Below, piece after piece: positions 15,947 through 24,196 of a stretch of 64,000 nt of DNA. The DNA comes from Pseudomonadota bacterium. GTDB taxonomy: Bacteria > Pseudomonadota > Gammaproteobacteria > Burkholderiales > Burkholderiaceae_C. A model generated the notes under the pieces. It saw only the letters and a list, made by a program, of their open reading frames with translations. It searched no databases and was not told the DNA's origin. The DNA is taken from positions 1-64,000 of the forward strand of contig CAUJHV010000024.1 in assembly GCA_963205115.1 (NCBI GenBank), given 5' to 3'. The position numbers and the translations under genes were made by a program. Position 1 is the stretch's first letter, and each line of letters opens with the position of its first letter.

Positions 15947-16614
15947 GCCTGCCGGGCCGTCCCCTGGACGCGTGCCGACCGGTGACGCCCGACGCGTCTC
16001 CACGCACGCCCGGCGGCGTGCCGCATGGTCAGGACGTCTGCGGCCCGCCCATCTGGCGCCGTCGCACCTGGATCCTGGCGGCCGGCCTGGCGCCGATCGT
16101 GCCAGTGCGTGCGCAGCCGGCGGGCGCGGCCGCGCCGGCGCCGCCGGTCGAGGCGCGCCAGCTGCTGGGCCCGTCCGTGCGCCTGCAGGGTGCGGGGCGG
16201 CTGCGGATGCTGGGCCTGTCGATCTACGACGCGCGCCTGTGGGTGGGCGAAGGCTTCGACGCCACGCGCTTCGAGCGCTCGATGCTGGCCCTCGAACTGG
16301 TCTACGCACGCAGCCTGAGCGGCCCGCGCATCGCCGACCGCTCGATCGACGAGATGGCGCGCGGCGGGCCGATCGAAGCGGCTGACCGTGCCCGCTGGCT
16401 GGCCTTCATGACCCAGGCGTTTCCCGACGTGGACAGCGGCGACCGCATCACCGGCACCTGGCAGCCGCCGGCGAGCCGCACGGCCTTCCACGTGAACAGC
16501 GGCGCAGCCGTGGCGCTGGTCGATGCGGCCTTCGGGTCGCGCTTCTTCGGTATCTGGCTGGCGCCCCACAGCTCGCAGCCGGCCATGCGCCAGCAGTTGC
16601 TGGGGCAGGCGTGA
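15943..16614 (+). CDS. Exported chalcone-isomerase-like protein
   Basis: A 223-residue protein. After a 35-residue lead it carries an export signal with a twin-arginine-like start (IWRRRTWILAAGLAPIVPVRAQP). The mature domain (about 70-220) matches the bacterial chalcone-isomerase-like family (LQGAGRLRMLGLSIYDARLWVG, LALELVYARSLSGPRIADRSI, FFGIWLAPHSS; the first of these given as LQGAGRLRMLGLSI then YDARLWVG). Relatives bind fatty acids, and the fold is known from fatty-acid-binding proteins. It overlaps both neighbours by 4 bases in the lipid cluster, so a periplasmic lipid-handling role is plausible but unproven. Confidence 0.8.
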   Translation: MSLPGRPLDACRPVTPDASPRTPGGVPHGQDVCGPPIWRRRTWILAAGLAPIVPVRAQPAGAAAPAPPVEARQLLGPSVRLQGAGRLRMLGLSIYDARLWVGEGFDATRFERSMLALELVYARSLSGPRIADRSIDEMARGGPIEAADRARWLAFMTQAFPDVDSGDRITGTWQPPASRTAFHVNSGAAVALVDAAFGSRFFGIWLAPHSSQPAMRQQLLGQA

Positions 16615-18107
16615 GCGCCATGGCCGCCACCGCGCCGCCGGGCGCATCACGGCTCGGCGGCCCGGCGGGCGACTTCGGCGCGCCGCCCCTCGCGCAGGCC
16701 CAGGACCCGCGCACCGCCGCGCGCACGCCGATGGCCGTGCCGCTGCTGCGCTACGGCGCGCTCGGTCTGCCGCTGGCTTTTGTCGCGCTGCCGCTGGTCG
16801 TGCAATGGCCGGCGCATGCCGCCGCACACAGCGGGCTGTCGCTGGCGCTGCTGGGGGCACTGCTGCTGCTGGTGCGGCTGTCGGACGCGGTGATCGACCC
16901 GTGGATCGGCCGGCGCGCCGATGCCTGGTTTGCGCGCTCGGCACGCACGGCCTGGTGGGCGCTGGCGGGGGCGTCGCTGGTGCTGGTGGGCGGATTTGCC
17001 GCGCTGTTTCTGCCGTCGGCCGGCGCCTGGGGCGCGTGGCCGATGGCCGCGCGCATTGCGGCAGCCGCCGCGGCGCTGTGGGTGACGATGCTGGCCTACA
17101 GCGTGGCGCAGATCGTTCACCAGGCCTGGGCGGCGCGGCTGGGCGGCGACGCGGCGACCCGGGCGCGCTGGGTGGGCGCACGCGAAGCCTGCGCGCTGCT
17201 GGGCGTGCTGGTGGCCAGCGTGCTGCCGGGGTGGATCGGCTGGCCGCTGACGACGCTGGCCCTGGGGCTGCTGCTGGTGCTGGCGCTGGCGCTGCTGCGG
17301 GGCCTGCCGGTCACTGCGGACGATGGCGGCGAAGCACTGGCGCGGGCGGACGGTGCTTCGGATGCACTGCCGGTCGCGGCAGCGGCAGCCGCGACCGGGC
17401 GGTCGATGGCCGCGGCCGTCGCACGCGTCAACCGCCAGGCGCGTGCTGCCTCATCCGCGTCGCCCTGGCAGGTGCCGGCCTTTCGCCGGCTGCTCGTGGC
17501 CTATCTGGTCAACGGGCTGGCATCGGCCTTGCCGGCCAGCCTGGTGCTGTTCTTCCTGCGTGACCGCCTGCAGGTGCCGCCCAGCCTCGAAGGGGCCTTT
17601 CTCGCGGCGTACTTCGGTGCGGCCGCCCTGGGCGTGCCGGTGTGGATCCGGGTCGTGGCGCGCCACGGCCTGGTGCGTGCCTGGCTGATGGGCATGGTGC
17701 TGTCCATCGCGGCGTTCGCCGGCGCGGCGGCGCTGGGCCCCGGTGACGCGATCGCCTTCGCCGTGGTGTGCCTGGCCAGCGGCCTGGCGCTCGGTGCCGA
17801 TCTCGTCGCGCCGGCCGCACTGCTGGCCGGTGTGCTGCGCGCGGCGGGCGTGCAGGGGCAGGCCGAGGGCCGCTGGTTCGGCTGGTGGAGCATGGCCACG
17901 AAGCTGAACCTGGCGCTGGCCGCCGGCCTGGCGCTGCCGCTGGTGCAGGCGCTGGGTTATGTGCCTGGCGGGCGCGACCCGCAGCCGCTGCTGGCGCTGG
18001 CCCTGGCCTACGCCGTGGTGCCGTGCGTGATCAAGGCCGTGGCCGTGGCCCTCGTATGGACCTGGCGGCAAGACTGGAACGACGAGCCTGGAAGGGCCAC
18101 TGCATGA
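16611..18107 (+). CDS. MFS transporter (GPH/MFS_2 type)
   Basis: A 498-residue membrane protein with about 12 hydrophobic segments in two halves joined by a hydrophilic loop near residue 250. The motif LVRLSDAVIDPWIGRRADAWF near residue 85 matches the loop 2-3 signature of the glycoside-pentoside-hexuronide group (DAxxDPxxG). Start GTG 16611 overlaps the preceding stop; ATG 16620 in the same frame is an alternative. MFS proteins of this kind recur in ChrR-type lipid clusters and may move a lipid precursor or product. The substrate is unknown. Confidence 0.88.
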   Translation: MSAMAATAPPGASRLGGPAGDFGAPPLAQAQDPRTAARTPMAVPLLRYGALGLPLAFVALPLVVQWPAHAAAHSGLSLALLGALLLLVRLSDAVIDPWIGRRADAWFARSARTAWWALAGASLVLVGGFAALFLPSAGAWGAWPMAARIAAAAAALWVTMLAYSVAQIVHQAWAARLGGDAATRARWVGAREACALLGVLVASVLPGWIGWPLTTLALGLLLVLALALLRGLPVTADDGGEALARADGASDALPVAAAAAATGRSMAAAVARVNRQARAASSASPWQVPAFRRLLVAYLVNGLASALPASLVLFFLRDRLQVPPSLEGAFLAAYFGAAALGVPVWIRVVARHGLVRAWLMGMVLSIAAFAGAAALGPGDAIAFAVVCLASGLALGADLVAPAALLAGVLRAAGVQGQAEGRWFGWWSMATKLNLALAAGLALPLVQALGYVPGGRDPQPLLALALAYAVVPCVIKAVAVALVWTWRQDWNDEPGRATA

Positions 18108-18652
18108 ACCTGACCCGACGTGACTGTCTGCTGGCCGGGGCGTCTGCCACGCTGCTGGCCGGCTGTGCCTCATCGCCCGCCGTTAGCGACCACGCGGCAG
18201 ACCGGCCGCTGCTGGACCTGCGCCGCTACTTCGACGGGCCCGTGCAGGCGCACGGCCAGTTCAGCGACCGCAACGGGCACGTGCGGCGCCGCTTCACCGT
18301 GGCCATGGATTGCCGCTGGACGGGCGACGAGGGTGTGCTCGACGAGACCTTCCGGTACGCCGATGGCGCCACCGAGCGCCGCATCTGGCGGCTGACCCAT
18401 CTCGGCGAGGGCCGCTACACCGGCCGCGCGGACGACGTCGTGGGCCAGGCCCAGGGTGAGACGGCGGGCAATGCCTTTCGCTGGCGCTACCGCCTGCGGC
18501 TGCCGGTGGACGGCCGGGTGTGGGAGGTGGACTTCGACGACTGGATGTACCTCATCGACGACCGCGTGATGCTCAACCGCGCGACGATGAGCAAGTTCGG
18601 CATCCGCCTGGGCGAGGTCCAGCTGGCGTTCCGCAAGCAGGACCAGTCGTGA
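18104..18652 (+). CDS. DUF3833 family lipoprotein
   Basis: A 182-residue predicted lipoprotein: MNLTRRDCLLAGASATLLAGC with the lipobox LLAGC and modified Cys at residue 21. The remainder fits DUF3833 (DLRRYFDGPVQAHGQFSDRNG, then VDFDDWMYLIDDRVMLNRATM, then KFGIRLGEVQLAFRK; the first and second are given here at the family's conserved ends only). DUF3833 proteins are standard members of these lipid clusters and their function is unknown. Four-base overlaps link it to the MFS gene before it and the SDR gene after it. Confidence 0.9.
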   Translation: MNLTRRDCLLAGASATLLAGCASSPAVSDHAADRPLLDLRRYFDGPVQAHGQFSDRNGHVRRRFTVAMDCRWTGDEGVLDETFRYADGATERRIWRLTHLGEGRYTGRADDVVGQAQGETAGNAFRWRYRLRLPVDGRVWEVDFDDWMYLIDDRVMLNRATMSKFGIRLGEVQLAFRKQDQS

Positions 18653-19422
18653 GTTTGAACCCGCGCATCCTGTCGTGGGAAGGCCAGGTCTGCTGGATCG
18701 TCGGCGCGTCGTCCGGCATCGGCCGCGCCACCGCCGCAGCCCTGCACCGCCGCGGCGCGCAGCTCGTGGTGTCCGCGCGCAGTGCCGACGCACTCGAGCG
18801 CTTCGTGCGGGAGCATCCCGGCACGGTGGCCCTGCCGCTGGACGTGACCGATGCATCCGCCGTGGCCACCGCCGCGCAGCAGGTGCTCGCGCAGCAGGGC
18901 CGGCTGGACCTGGTCTTTGCCTGCGCGGGCCACTACCGCGCCCAGCGCGCCACGACCTTCGACCTGGCGGAGATGCTGCGCCACCAGTCCGTCAACTACG
19001 TGGGCACGCTGCACGTGCTGGCCGCGACGCTGCCCGCGCTGCTGGCGGCCCGCCGCGGCCACATCAGCCTGATGGGCAGCGTGGCGGCCTACCGCGGGCT
19101 GCCGCAGGCCCTGGCCTACGGCCCGACCAAGGCGGCACTGAACAGCCTGGCCGACTCGCTCTATCTGGATCTGCACGAAACCGGCCTGGGCGTATCGGTC
19201 GTCAACCCGGGTTTCGTGGAGACGACGCTGACCGCGCAGAATGGCTTCCACATGCCGGCACTGATGAGCCCCGCCGCCGCCGCCGAGCGCATCGTGCAGG
19301 GCTGGGAGCGCGGGCGATTCGAGATCCACTTTCCGCGGCGCTTTTCGCTGGGCCTGAAGGCGCTGAAGCTGATGCCGGACGGGCTGTATTTCGCCGCGGT
19401 GCGACGGGCGACCGGGCTGTGA
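18649..19422 (+). CDS. Short-chain dehydrogenase/reductase (SDR)
   Basis: A 257-residue Rossmann-fold oxidoreductase. The cofactor motif GASSGIGRATA is at 19-29 and the catalytic residues Ser144, Tyr157 and Lys161 are seen in SLMGSVAAYRG and YGPTKAAL. Arg44 (SARSADA) after the second strand suggests NADP preference. The start GTG 18649 overlaps the previous stop. SDRs in these clusters are thought to act on oxidised acyl chains or related carbonyls; the substrate is not known. Confidence 0.93.
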   Translation: MSLNPRILSWEGQVCWIVGASSGIGRATAAALHRRGAQLVVSARSADALERFVREHPGTVALPLDVTDASAVATAAQQVLAQQGRLDLVFACAGHYRAQRATTFDLAEMLRHQSVNYVGTLHVLAATLPALLAARRGHISLMGSVAAYRGLPQALAYGPTKAALNSLADSLYLDLHETGLGVSVVNPGFVETTLTAQNGFHMPALMSPAAAAERIVQGWERGRFEIHFPRRFSLGLKALKLMPDGLYFAAVRRATGL

Positions 19423-19937
19423 GCGACTCGCCGGTGATGCCCATCCCGTCGGCCGCGCAGGCCGCGCTCGCGCCGGGCTGCGCCTACGTGCCGCAGGCCG
19501 CGCCGATGTCGCCGGCGCTGCTGCGGCTGGTGCGCTGCTACGAGAACCTGGCCCCTGCCACGCTCACGACCGAACTGGCCGCGGTGTATGCCTCGCAGGC
19601 GCACTTCCGCGACCCCTTCAACGACGTGCGCGGGCTGCCCGCCATCCTCGTCATCTTCGACGACATGTTCCACCGCACGCACGCACCGCGCTTCGTGATC
19701 ACCGGCCATGTCGAACAGGGCAACCAGGCCTTTCTGACCTGGGACTTCCACTTCGGCCTGGGGCGCGCAGGCGCGCGGCAGCTGCGTGTCCAGGGTTGTT
19801 CGCAGCTGCAGTTCGATGCCCAGGGCCGCGTCACCGCGCACCGCGACCACTGGGACGTGGCGGGCGAGCTGTATGCGCAGCTGCCGCTGCTGGGTGTGCT
19901 GATGCGCGCGCTGGCGCGGCGCTTGTCGGCGCAGTGA
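19419..19937 (+). CDS. NTF2-like (SnoaL-type) protein
   Basis: A 172-residue protein with a nuclear-transport-factor-2-like fold: LVRCYENLAPATLTTELAAVY, FRDPFNDVRGLPAI, FDDMFHRTH, VTAHRDHWDVAGELYAQLPLLG. It starts at GTG 19419 in the stop of the SDR gene, with ATG 19437 possible. It is the last gene of the eight-gene lipid cluster; 40 bases later the convergent mla-type genes end. Small NTF2-like proteins in such clusters may be isomerases or lipid-binding proteins, but this is not established. Confidence 0.87.
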   Translation: MSDSPVMPIPSAAQAALAPGCAYVPQAAPMSPALLRLVRCYENLAPATLTTELAAVYASQAHFRDPFNDVRGLPAILVIFDDMFHRTHAPRFVITGHVEQGNQAFLTWDFHFGLGRAGARQLRVQGCSQLQFDAQGRVTAHRDHWDVAGELYAQLPLLGVLMRALARRLSAQ

Positions 19938-19977
19938 GCCCGCGGGTCCGTGCGCGGCGCCCAAGCGCCTGCTGATG

Positions 19978-20724
19978 TCAGGGGTTTGACTTCGCGCTGC
20001 CGGCCACGGAGCTTTCGACCAGGCCGATGCGCAAGCGCAAGGCCTGCGCGGCCTGCACCTCGCCGGCCGCTTCGGCGCGACGCAGCTGGATGCCCAGCCA
20101 GGCCAGCAGCGGGCGGCGCCAGCCCTGGCTGGATGCGGCGTCCACGGCCAGCGTCAGCAGGCCCGGCGTGGCTGCGCCCGCCTGCAAGGCCACGGCCGCG
20201 GCCACCAGGCGTGCCAACGGGTCGCCGATGGCGCGGATGGCGGCTTCGCGCCGCACGGCGTCGTCCGCCGCACGTGCTGCCGGCTGCTGCTCGGCCGGCA
20301 GCAGGGGGATGCGCGCGGGCTCCAGCCGACCCTGCAGCCAATCGGCATAGGCCTGCTCGGCGGCGGGCGCTGCCGCACGCAACGGCTCGAAGCCGGGGCA
20401 CACGGCCTCGGCGCCCGCGACCCGCTGCAGGGCGGCCACCGCCACCGCGCAGCGCAGCAGTTCGCCGCGCGCGGCCAGGTCCACGCGGCCGGTGCGCGCG
20501 AGCTCGCGCCGCGCCCGCTCGAATTCGGCCGTGGCCACGCGGTTGTCGCCGGACAGCTGCGCCGCGGTGGCGCGGTCCAGCGCGCTGCGCGCTTCGAGTT
20601 GCCAGTCGGGCGTCGGCGGCCAGGAGGCACAGCCCGCCGTGGCGGCGGCCAGCGCCACGAGCCAGGCGCGCGGCGCGTGTCGGGAGGCGGTGCTTGTACG
20701 CACGGGCACGGTCGAGACGGTCAT
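19978..20724 (-). CDS. Lipoprotein associated with MCE-type lipid transport
   Basis: A 248-residue predicted lipoprotein (signal AWLVALAAATAGC, modified Cys near residue 32) followed by an Ala/Arg-rich all-helical domain that I do not recognise. ATG 20724 overlaps the stop of the MlaD-like gene, and the three genes 22564 to 19978 form an operon. By position it replaces the PqiC/MlaB-type accessory of other MCE systems and could be the outer-membrane partner. Start 20724 is favoured because the extension to 20760 lies inside the previous gene. Confidence 0.72.
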   Translation of the reverse strand: MTVSTVPVRTSTASRHAPRAWLVALAAATAGCASWPPTPDWQLEARSALDRATAAQLSGDNRVATAEFERARRELARTGRVDLAARGELLRCAVAVAALQRVAGAEAVCPGFEPLRAAAPAAEQAYADWLQGRLEPARIPLLPAEQQPAARAADDAVRREAAIRAIGDPLARLVAAAVALQAGAATPGLLTLAVDAASSQGWRRPLLAWLGIQLRRAEAAGEVQAAQALRLRIGLVESSVAGSAKSNP

Positions 20725-21764
20725 GGCAGCTTCACTTCCGCGTCGCGCTTGAACGGCCACTTGCGGTTGAGTTCGAGGATCAGCCCGTCGACCTTGCGCA
20801 GGCTGCTCTCGACCTCGCCGCGCAGCACGTCCAGGTCGGTGCTCGCCCCGCGCACGTTGCGCGCGGTCGCCTGCGCGTCTTGCAGCACGCCGTCGACCTT
20901 CTCCAGGCTCTTGCGCGCATCGCCCAGCAGCGCCTGCAACTGCTGCAGATTGGCCTTGGCGTCGTTGCCCAGGCCCTGCGGGCCGAAGACCTGCGCGTCG
21001 GCGTGTGCCACCAGCGTGTCGGTCCGCGCGACCAGGCCGTCGATGCGCGTGAGCACGCGCTGCGCGCGGTCCAGCGTGGCGGTGACCTTCTCGGCGTCCT
21101 TCGGGTTGCCCAGCAGCACGCCCAATGCGCCGCCAGGGCCGCCGAGCTTGCCGGTGATCGCCTGCGTGTTGGCCAGCGTCTGCGCCAGCGGGGCATCCGA
21201 GGCCGTGAGGGCGCCCAGGTTGGCCACCAGTTCGCGGATCGACCCCAGCAGGCGGGGAATCTCAGCCGCGGCGTCACCGACCAGCACCCGACGCTCGGCC
21301 CCGTCGGGCAGGGCCGGATCGGTCAACACGCCGCTGTAGGCGCGCAGCGCGGTGTTGCCCACCAGGCCGCGCGTGAGCGTGAAGACGCTGCCCTGGCGCA
21401 GCCAGTGCGCGTCCTTGCGCGGCACGTCGACGAGGATGCGTGCGTTGCCTTCGGGGGCCAGTTCGATGCGGCTCACGCGGCCGATCGGAAAGCCCGAGAA
21501 AGTGAGGTCCATGCCGACGATGACGCCTTCGGAATCGTCGGCCAGCAGCACGACGCGCTGCGTCTTGTCGAAAGCGCCGCGAGCGGCCATCACATACAGC
21601 GCCGACCCCAGCACCAGTGCCACCAGCAGCACCAGAAGCGCCGCGGCGCGGCGCTCGAAGCGCTCGGGTTTGTCGTTGCGGTCGAGCAGGCCCAGGCCAC
21701 GCTCGGGGGGCGCAGCGGGTGGGGTGGCGGGTCGTTCGTCGGTCGGTGGCACGCGGTCGTCCAT
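20721..21764 (-). CDS. MCE/MlaD family lipid-transport protein
   Basis: A 347-residue protein anchored by one helix (about 40-61, AALLVLLVALVLGSALYV), with a periplasmic MlaD/MCE domain (about 68-145; FSGFPIGRVSRIELAPEGNA) and a long helical C-terminal region to about residue 330. MCE proteins form hexameric rings or tubes that pass phospholipids between membranes. ATG 21764 lies 5 bases after the permease stop. The long helical tail is as in PqiB- or Mce-type rather than short MlaD proteins. The partner permease and lipoprotein are adjacent. Confidence 0.92.
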   Translation of the reverse strand: MDDRVPPTDERPATPPAAPPERGLGLLDRNDKPERFERRAAALLVLLVALVLGSALYVMAARGAFDKTQRVVLLADDSEGVIVGMDLTFSGFPIGRVSRIELAPEGNARILVDVPRKDAHWLRQGSVFTLTRGLVGNTALRAYSGVLTDPALPDGAERRVLVGDAAAEIPRLLGSIRELVANLGALTASDAPLAQTLANTQAITGKLGGPGGALGVLLGNPKDAEKVTATLDRAQRVLTRIDGLVARTDTLVAHADAQVFGPQGLGNDAKANLQQLQALLGDARKSLEKVDGVLQDAQATARNVRGASTDLDVLRGEVESSLRKVDGLILELNRKWPFKRDAEVKLP

Positions 21765-21769
21765 CCCGG

Positions 21770-22564
21770 TCAGATGTAGTTGCCCGCCAGCGAGACACAC
21801 TCGATCAGCAGGATGGCCGCAAACATGCGCACCAGGCCCTGCAGCTCGAGGCTCGAGGGGACACGCTCGTCGCTGCGGTCATGCAGCGCCGAGCCGATGG
21901 GTATCAGCGAGACCGCGGCCGCGAAGCCCAGGGTCTTGGCCACGAAGATCAGCGACACGACCGGCGTGAAGATCCGGCCGACCACACGCGTGTAGCGGTC
22001 CAGGCCCCAGGGCGTGAAGCCGTGCACCAGCACATAGGCCAGCACCAGGCAGACCACGCCGGCCAGCGCGGCCAGCAGCAGCACGGCAAACAGGCTGGCC
22101 ACGGCACGCGGCACGATCTCCTGGCGCATGACATCGACACCCTCGCGGCGTGCGGCCGCGAGTTGCCCGCGCTCGCGCCACTGGGCCAGCTCCACCGCGG
22201 CCGGCAGGCTCACGCGCATCGCGACGAACAAGGCCGTCGTCAGCGGGATCAGCTCCAGCACGAGCACGCGCACCATCATCTCCAGCGCGTATTGCGACAG
22301 GCCGTAGCTCTGCGCCGTGACCAGCACGATGCGCATGATGACCAGGCTGATCAGCGTGGACAGCACGCCGAACCACGGCAGCACCGGCGCGCTGCCGCGC
22401 CACACGCGCGCGGCAATGGCCGTGCGCCAGGGCCGGCGCCAGGTCGAGGGTGTGAGCGCCACCGCGACGATCAGCGCGCCCAGGTGCACGATGTGCCACC
22501 AGGCCCGCAACCAGCGCCGTGCGGCGCGGCCCGCGGAGGGTGGTCGAACAAGCGTCGAGACCAT
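21770..22564 (-). CDS. MlaE family ABC lipid permease
   Basis: A 264-residue integral membrane protein of the MlaE/YrbE permease family. Characteristic features are the membrane-spanning segments, LVLELIPLTTALFVAMRVSLP (the family's LxRELxPVLTAL-like motif, given here in full at 20 or fewer: LVLELIPLTTALFVAM) and RQEIVPRAVASLFAV. ATG 22564 was chosen over 22600. It begins the MlaE-MlaD-lipoprotein operon. No MlaF-type ATPase gene lies next to it or elsewhere in the window, so an ATPase encoded at another locus must be used if the system is energised. Confidence 0.9.
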   Translation of the reverse strand: MVSTLVRPPSAGRAARRWLRAWWHIVHLGALIVAVALTPSTWRRPWRTAIAARVWRGSAPVLPWFGVLSTLISLVIMRIVLVTAQSYGLSQYALEMMVRVLVLELIPLTTALFVAMRVSLPAAVELAQWRERGQLAAARREGVDVMRQEIVPRAVASLFAVLLLAALAGVVCLVLAYVLVHGFTPWGLDRYTRVVGRIFTPVVSLIFVAKTLGFAAAVSLIPIGSALHDRSDERVPSSLELQGLVRMFAAILLIECVSLAGNYI

Positions 22565-22630
22565 GGGCCGATGATAGGCCGCTGATCCGCAAGGGTGCAT
22601 GCAGGGCCGACGGCAGCGGCGTGCGCCGGC

Positions 22631-24133
22631 TCAGGGCGCGTCGGTCGGCTGTGGCGCAGGCATGCCGCGCGCGACCCAGTCCACCAGCGCATCCAGCGCC
22701 GGGCGCGCCTGCGCGGCGCGGTCGTGGTTGATCAGCGTGACGACGATCCACGAGCGGCCGGCGGTATCGCGCACCACGCCCGCGAGTCCCGCGACATCGC
22801 GCAGCGTGCCGGTCTTCAGCCGCGCCCAGCCCGCCGCCGGGCTGTCCTTCAGGCGGTTGCGCATCGTGCCGTCCACGCCGACGGTGGGCAGACTCATCAG
22901 CCAGTCCGGCGCGTGGCGGCCGGCCAGCGCGGCGGCGATCACCTGCGCCAGCAGCCGGGGCGTGAGCCGCTCGCTGCGGCTGAGGCCCGAGCCGTTGTCC
23001 AGCACCAGGGCGCGGTCGCCGATCTGCCGCTCGGCCAGCCAGCCGCGCACCGTGCGCTGCGCGCGTTCGGTGGTGCTCAGGGGCGGGTCGCTGGCCCCTT
23101 GGCGGACCTGTTCGCCGACCTGTTCGCCGGACGCGTCGACCACACCCAGCTGCAGGAACAGCAGGCGCGACAGCGCGTTGTCGGACTGCTTGTTCATCGT
23201 GCGCAGCACCTCGCCCCAGGGGCGTGCCACATGCTCGGCCCACAGACGCGCGCCTGGCGGCGCCACGCCCTCGCGCACGCGGCCGCCGAGCGTGCCGCCC
23301 AGCTGCGTCCACAGCGTGCGCAGGCTCAGCTCGGCCAGGCGGTCGCGGTCGACGAGCTGCAGCGCCGTGCGGATGCGGCAGTCGCGCGGGAAGCGCCCGC
23401 CCAGGCGGATCTGCACGCGCGTGCCGTCGTCCGTCAGCTGCACGGGGTTCCAGTCGCGTGACCACTGCGCGCAGGGGCGGTCCGCGGGTTCGAACGACGC
23501 CAGCAGCTCGACGCCATCGATGTGCGGCACGGTGCGCGCCTGCACGGTGTCCGCGCCGGCGGTGATCTCCACGCCCATCAACTGGCCCGTGAGCATCAGC
23601 GCATCGGGAACCACCTGGTAGGCCAGGTGCGGCGTGTCGTCGAAGGGCGGCAGGTCGCGGTCGATGCGCGCGGGGCGGAACAGGCTGCGGTCCAGCACGA
23701 GATCGCCGTCGATCCGGCGCACGCCTTGCTCGCGCAGTTCCAGCAGCATCTGCCAGAGCTGTGCCCAGCCGAGTTCCGGGTCCGCACCGCCGCGCAGCAC
23801 GAGGTCGCCTTGCAAGACGTCGCCGACCTGCGGCGCGGCGCTCAGCAGCTGTGTGCGGCCGCGCAGATTCGGCCCCAGCCGGTCCAGCGCGACGGCGCTG
23901 GTCAGCAGTTTCATGGTCGAGCCGGGCTGCACCGGCCGGTCGGCCTCGCGTGCCCAGGTGCGGCCCCAGCGCCAGCCGTCCACCGGCATCACGATGCCGG
24001 TCAAAGCTTCTTCGGGCACCTCGGCGCGGGCCAGCGCCTCGCGGGCGGCCGCGGGCAGCGGACCCCAGGCCCATGCCGGGCCGGCAGACAGCGCCGCGGC
24101 CGCGAGCAGCCACGCGGTCCACCGCAGACGCAT
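22631..24133 (-). CDS. dacB: D-alanyl-D-alanine carboxypeptidase/endopeptidase (PBP4)
   Basis: A 500-residue class C penicillin-binding protein that trims peptidoglycan cross-links and stem peptides in the periplasm. The signal peptide RLRWTAWLLAAAALSAGPAWA is followed by the active-site SxxK in QPGSTMKLLTS (Ser at about residue 72), the SxN motif in MNKQSDNALSRL and KTGT in ARLKTGTLRDVAG. The large PBP4 insertion domain lies between SxxK and SxN, as in E. coli DacB. ATG 24133 is chosen because the signal starts there; ATG 24154 adds seven residues. It is divergent from an amidase gene, so both flank a shared short promoter region. Confidence 0.94.
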   Translation of the reverse strand: MRLRWTAWLLAAAALSAGPAWAWGPLPAAAREALARAEVPEEALTGIVMPVDGWRWGRTWAREADRPVQPGSTMKLLTSAVALDRLGPNLRGRTQLLSAAPQVGDVLQGDLVLRGGADPELGWAQLWQMLLELREQGVRRIDGDLVLDRSLFRPARIDRDLPPFDDTPHLAYQVVPDALMLTGQLMGVEITAGADTVQARTVPHIDGVELLASFEPADRPCAQWSRDWNPVQLTDDGTRVQIRLGGRFPRDCRIRTALQLVDRDRLAELSLRTLWTQLGGTLGGRVREGVAPPGARLWAEHVARPWGEVLRTMNKQSDNALSRLLFLQLGVVDASGEQVGEQVRQGASDPPLSTTERAQRTVRGWLAERQIGDRALVLDNGSGLSRSERLTPRLLAQVIAAALAGRHAPDWLMSLPTVGVDGTMRNRLKDSPAAGWARLKTGTLRDVAGLAGVVRDTAGRSWIVVTLINHDRAAQARPALDALVDWVARGMPAPQPTDAP

Positions 24134-24196
24134 GAAGCCGGGCCGCCATTCCATGCGGCATTGTGGCGTGGCGCGTCTCGCGCAGAATCGGTGGGC

